A program made the position numbers and the translations under genes. A stretch of 64,000 bases of DNA. Origin: Ciona savignyi. Lineage: Eukaryota > Chordata > Ascidiacea > Phlebobranchia > Cionidae. Position 1 is the first letter of the stretch; each line of letters begins with the position of its first letter. The stretch is from positions 469,070 through 533,069 of the forward strand of contig CH003304.1 of NCBI GenBank assembly GCA_000149265.1, read 5' to 3'. The notes beneath the pieces were generated by a model. It saw only the letters and a program-made list of their open reading frames with translations. It made no database searches and was not told where the DNA came from. This document shows positions 59,501-64,000 of this stretch, piece by piece.

Positions 59501-61759
59501 ACACATCAGTCCACTTGGGACTCACCAATAGTTCCTTCCAGAACTGACTACCACTGCCTCGTTCATATGTCCACTTGGGACCCACAAATAGTTCTTTTTA
59601 GAACTGACTACCATTTATTTGCTGTGAGATGGCAAAACTCATGCCCGTTCGTGTTTTCTTACCGAACCGTTGCGCGAGTAATGAATAAATACGACTTTAA
59701 CCCTTAACGTATCATTGATCGTTTGGTACCGACACCATTTTAAACATCTTTAATACCCTGTCTGTAATACAAATGGTTTGCGGCACTCTATAAAAACCAC
59801 ACAAAATTTGATAGATGCTTTATGTCATCTTAAAACGTTGGTTTTCGGAGGATTTGCTTCGACTCTCATATTATTGAGTGGTGTGAAAAGAATCTGCAAC
59901 AATTTGACACTTTCTACTGTTGAATTTGACCCGGAGAGTAGGCCTACTGATCGACATGACAAATTAGTGTAAAGATTAATCTATAGTTCTTTTTATTTTC
60001 CTTTCTGAGTGAGGTTTTACCTTTGTTGCGTATTTATTCGATTTCAAGATATCACCAGTTAATGTTTAAAACACCGGTTGGTGGAAAAATGCAAGGAAAA
60101 TTATTGCACAAGATATACGCCAGGGTTAATTGAAGCGTTATAAAATCACGGTGAAATTAGCACAGTTTTAATTACCGTTAAATTCATGAACCATGTATGA
60201 AGTATAGTGCCTCCAGACAAAGTCAACTAGCGAGAGGCTGGTTTTGAACCTACTATTCTTTGCTGTACGCGCAACCACGCAGCCGTTTTTTTTTTCCGAA
60301 AGGATAGCATAGGATAATATATTCATGTTTTTCCCGTAAATGGAAAAACCGAGGTGGTTAACACACGGGCAATCGTCAGATCACCTTACGCCCACCGTCG
60401 GGTTACCATAGCAATTGCAGTGTGTTGTGTATAATTCACACGTTCTATTTAGTAGAACCCACTAATTCACTAGGTTCAGGTAATATCTGTTGTGCCTTGC
60501 CCAATGGCAAAACCGACTAACTAGCGTCGAGTTTCATATCTGCAACCCTTCGACTGAAAGGCGACGTACTAACCCACCCAAACTAATCTGCCAGAAAGAG
60601 TGCAGTAATACAGGCTACAAAAGAAGACGATGATTCTTAGTCATTGAAAGAACTCAATCAAAAAGTAATTAAAACAACTCAATCATACACAATGCACTTT
60701 AGTAGCGATTGCATGGCGTTAGGAAAAAAAAGATTCACACTTCTTGCGCGTTTCTATTTACTAGGATACAACATGCATATCCAAAATGTAGCTATATCCT
60801 GTTTACTGTTATACACTTTAAACTCGTTGACATTAGTTTGTTTTTGTTTGTCCAGTTATTACGATTAGAACTTACAACAAGATTAATAATACTGAAAAAC
60901 AAATGGAACAATAATAATAATTAGAAAGATTATAAAACAGTTGACAGTGTTTCGGTGGCTAGGAGAGTATTACAAAACGCAAGGGTATACAATGCTTTAA
61001 GAAAAAAAAAGTAGTCTTTACCGGTCGGTTCTTCAAGGTCCATAGTTGTAAAACAACCAAAAATAGATAACAGGGGCCTATATCGGCATAAGAGTAATTT
61101 ACTAAATGGGTTTTAAAAAACCTCCGTTTGATTTTGAGGAAAATCTGTTCAAATTAAAAATGATGCTAAGAAGGAAAAGGACAGGATATTCATGTTTTTA
61201 TCCCTATAAATGGGAAATTCAAGGAGATTAACAAAGGGGTAATCTTTAGATTACCTCGTGCTCCCAGTCGGGTAACTGGGGCTATTAATGGTGTATGATG
61301 TTAGATGTTTCTTTAAATTAGTAAAACACATCATTTTACTGGAGAAAGGCAATGTTCATTAAATGCCTTGCCCAAGGACACAACAGACTAGCTAGTGACC
61401 AATTTCAGCAACCCTTCGGCTGAAAGGCAACGAACTAACCCACCAAGCTAATCAATCGTATAAGGTACAATGTTTTCTTAAACAGAATTGACACAAACAC
61501 AGCATTTGGTTTGGCTACACATAAAAATCAATATATTCGTTCTTTGTTAGTTAATACTTACTGACTCTGTCTTAGTGCAACATTGTGTGCCTGATTTAAT
61601 CAATTAGATAATTAATTGTCGTCTAGCAAAATATAAGTAACTAAAGTTACAAGAATGCTGGGATATATATATATATATATATATATTGCTTTTGTAACCG
61701 AGAATATATCAAAACCAGTGAAGAGCTCGTTAATAGGTGTGTAACAGAAAAAACAAATG

Positions 61760-62205
61760 TACCGAATGGTTAACGCGACCGATACATACATACCTATTCT
61801 TTACAAAAACGGTTTTGTCACGAGCCCATCGTGGGTTCAAAACTTGGCTCGGTTAAAAATAGGGAAAATCAACGGTAGCAAAACGAAGAACGGTAATGTT
61901 TCCAGTTGCTTTAAAAGGTGTTTCCGTTTTTGTGTTTTTTTTTATTTGTTTTTAACCGGGCTAGGATTTGAACACTGATTATGATGGGCTTGTTACCAAG
62001 CCGGGTTTTCTATGTTGAAAAAGGTACATGTATCACTCACGTTAACCATTCGGCTATACGACCGTACTGTCCCCTACAAATTTTCTTTACTGAGTAAAGT
62101 TTCGAACCCATGATGGGCTTGTCACCAGGATCGTTTTTTTGTATAATAATAAGATTATGTATCGGTCGCGTTAACCATTCAGCCACACGACAGTACTACC
62201 AACTG
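61760..62205. repeat. SINE-B cluster downstream of lectin copy 6
   Basis: Copies ~61760-61865 (+), ~61950-62085 (-), ~62090-62205 (-), orthologous to 14288-14740. The adjoining (TA)n tract (61663-61684) is the longest in the window. Confidence 0.7.
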
Positions 62206-62209
62206 CCCC

Positions 62210-62398
62210 CTACAACAACACAGTGCAGAGATCGCGTGTGGCAAAAGCGCGTCCTTCTCGGTGGTTTTGTATTCCGCTGGTGCTGACATCCTTTACTCGA
62301 AACAACACCACTGTGAATTCTGGACCCCGACTTGGGTAGTTTTTCCGCCACTTTCCGTTGTAGGCTTGCTGGCCTGAGCTCGTAAACATTTGATTGTT
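62210..62398 (-). CDS. secreted C-type-lectin-like gene, copy 6, exon 4 only
   Basis: 189-nt terminal exon with CTACAG acceptor and TAG stop, open throughout. It carries the YPSRGPGFTV-type sequence and the C-terminal DLCTVLL. Sequence at 63960-64000 matches what lies immediately before exon 3 in other copies, so exons 1-3 should start just past the right edge. Whether the copy is intact cannot be judged. Confidence 0.75.
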   Translation of the reverse strand, partial: NNQMFTSSGQQAYNGKWRKNYPSRGPEFTVVLFRVKDVSTSGIQNHREGRAFATRDLCTVLL

Positions 62399-62499
62399 CT
62401 GTAGAATTGAGATGGTATAAGATTATCATAGTTATGCAGGTGATTGAACCACAATGATGTTACCACATAGGCAATAGTCAGGTTAAATTTTTAAATATT

Positions 62500-63095
62500 A
62501 AAGTAGTACGGACGTGTGGCCAAATGGTTAACGAATAGTCATAATCTTATTATGTGGCCAAAATGGTATAAATAAATTTAATAGTCAGGTTAAATTTTAA
62601 ATATTAAAGTAATACGGACGTGTGGCCAAATGGTTAACGCGACTGATACACATACCTACTCCTATATAAAACATAATCCGAGTAACGAGCCCACCATTTG
62701 TTCGAAACTTGGGTTGGTAAAAAAATATGTACGAGTACGGACATGTGACCGAATGGTTAACTCGACCGATACATATACCAATTATAAAAAAAAACGGTCT
62801 TACAGACAAGCCGGTCATGGGATCAAATCTTAGCCCCCAAAAAGTAAAAAATATGTAAAGGAGCGTTATCACGGTCTTAGCCAGATTACCTCGCGTCCAC
62901 AGTTGGGTTACTGGTGATATTGCAGAATGTGCGCATGGTTGAGACGTTCCTTTAATTTTTAAAGAATTCAATAATTATCTATAGGTTCAGTTAATATCCA
63001 GTAAATTTCTCGCTCAAAGAAACAACTGAATAGCTAGTAATCGGTTTGAGCCCGTAACTCATAGATTATGGGGCGACGCACTAACCCACCAAGAT
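62500..63095. repeat. SINE-B (+) copies and SINE-A (-) copy in lectin copy 6 intron 3
   Basis: Same arrangement as unit 1 but without the SINE-A (+) insertion shared by units 1 and 4. Confidence 0.7.
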
Positions 63096-63437
63096 ATTCA
63101 GTCTGAAATTGATTAACGGCGCCACTAGTGTTGAGTTGTGTGTAGAAAGTCTTAGATGTGTCATCTACAGACAAGGCGGCCAGACCACAATTTATTGCTA
63201 AAGTATTAAAACTCTTGTTGGCAGAAGTTGGGCTATATTTGAGAGAAACATTTTGTTAAAAATGTTGTTAAAAACCGTTATGTTAAAAAATGTAATGGTT
63301 ACCTGAAAGGGTTTTCAATTTCGTGTTATCTTCAATTATATGGGTGATTCAGTTTAGTTTAGTTTATTCATTTTTGGCCCAGTATTAAATAATGGCAAAT
63401 AAAGCATGGTCGCCAAATATGCGCATACTAACAAGTC

Positions 63438-63715
63438 GTCCGGCCCGTTGGTTTAACGGTTAAGTGCGTCGCCTTTCAATCGAAAGGTTGCTAGTGCGAA
63501 ACTGGTCGCTAGCTAGACGGTTGTGTCCTTGGGCAAGGCACTTAACGGACATTGCCTGAACCCAGCGGATAAATGGTTTTACTAAATTGAAGGAACTGCA
63601 ATAGCTCTGGTAACAGGGTGGTGGGCGCGAGGTTTCTGACGATTGCCCGTGTGTTAACCCCCTTGGTTTTCCCATTCACGGGGATAAAGATGAATATCCT
63701 GTCCCTCCTATCCAA
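63438..63715 (+). repeat. SINE-A copy found only in unit 6
   Basis: Head CCGGCCCGTTGGTTTAACGG, tail TCCTGTCCCTCCTATCC. Inserted just before the position of the SINE-A shared by the other units. Confidence 0.8.
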
Positions 63716-63719
63716 GTCA

Positions 63720-64000
63720 CATTAACCAGTCCGACAGATTTATTCTGGTTGTTAAGTGCGTCACCTTTTAGACCAAGGGTTGAGGGTACGAAACTGGTCG
63801 CTAGCTAGTCAGCTGTGTCTTTGGACAAGGCACTTAACGGACATTGCCTGAACCCTGCGGATAAATGGTTTTACTAAATTGAAGGAACTGCAATAGCTCT
63901 GGTAACCGGGTGGTGGGCGCGAGGTTTCTGACGATTGCCCGTGTGTTAACCCCCTGGTTTTCCCATTCATTGTGATAAACGTAAATATCCTATCCTATCA
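63720..64000 (+). repeat. SINE-A copy at the window edge
   Basis: Head CCGACAGATTTATTCTGGTT, tail AATATCCTATCCTATC. Orthologous to 21705-21968 in unit 2. Confidence 0.75.

Larger units (their letters stand above)
57932..64000. repeat. tandem array unit 6 (cut by the window edge)
   Basis: Layout: AT-rich block, deleted SINE-A (+) ~58915-59125, noncoding block, SINE-A (-) ~60298-60590 and ~61180-61450, SINE-B cluster ~61760-62205, lectin exon 4, SINE-B (+) ~62500-62840, SINE-A (-) ~62875-63095, two SINE-A (+) in a row ~63438-63715 and ~63720-64000. 59130-61750 contains no convincing gene. Confidence 0.85.

Noticed and set aside
62597-62971. 124-codon minus-strand open frame
   Set aside because: It runs through SINE-B and SINE-A copies only and is not conserved as protein between units.

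Overview
The window looks like AT-rich nuclear DNA from an animal. It has spliceosomal introns with GT/AG ends, abundant tRNA-derived SINEs, LTR and TIR transposons, and a receptor of the ErbB/EGFR family. Short introns and compact spacing would suit a tunicate such as an ascidian, but that placement is an inference and is weak. All convincing host coding sequence lies on the minus strand; I see no plus-strand gene.

Region 1 (1-9.6 kb) is the 5' part of an EGFR/ErbB-like receptor tyrosine kinase gene. Ten exons chain in perfect phase from a signal peptide through the L1 domain, the first furin-like cysteine-rich domain and the start of L2. The kinase part lies off the left edge. Its introns hold SINEs, a ~115-bp intronic repeat and a 45-bp minisatellite overlapping one 3' splice site.

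Region 2 (about 10.17 kb to the right edge) is a direct tandem array of six units (about 9.0, 5.9, 6.4, 18.5, 7.9 and >6 kb). Each carries one copy of a four-exon minus-strand gene for a predicted 246-residue secreted protein: signal peptide, an unrecognised ~90-residue domain, then a compact C-type-lectin-like domain (CTLD). Exon lengths (55, 270, 227, 189 nt) and phases are the same in every complete copy unless damaged. Copies 2 and 3 look intact. Copy 1 has an internal stop, copy 4 is split by a retrotransposon, copy 5 has a one-base frameshift, and copy 6 is cut by the window edge. This lectin-like family is the best candidate for an undescribed system here.

Region 3 (37.57-47.27 kb) is a BEL/Pao LTR retrotransposon inside exon 3 of lectin copy 4. 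It has nearly identical LTRs and a 5-bp target duplication, and a ~2.6-kb DNA transposon with long inverted repeats is nested in it. Unit 4 also carries a hAT-type MITE and a solo LTR. The units hold many SINE copies whose presence or absence records the duplication history: units 1 and 4 are close, as are 2 and 3, and 5 and 6.
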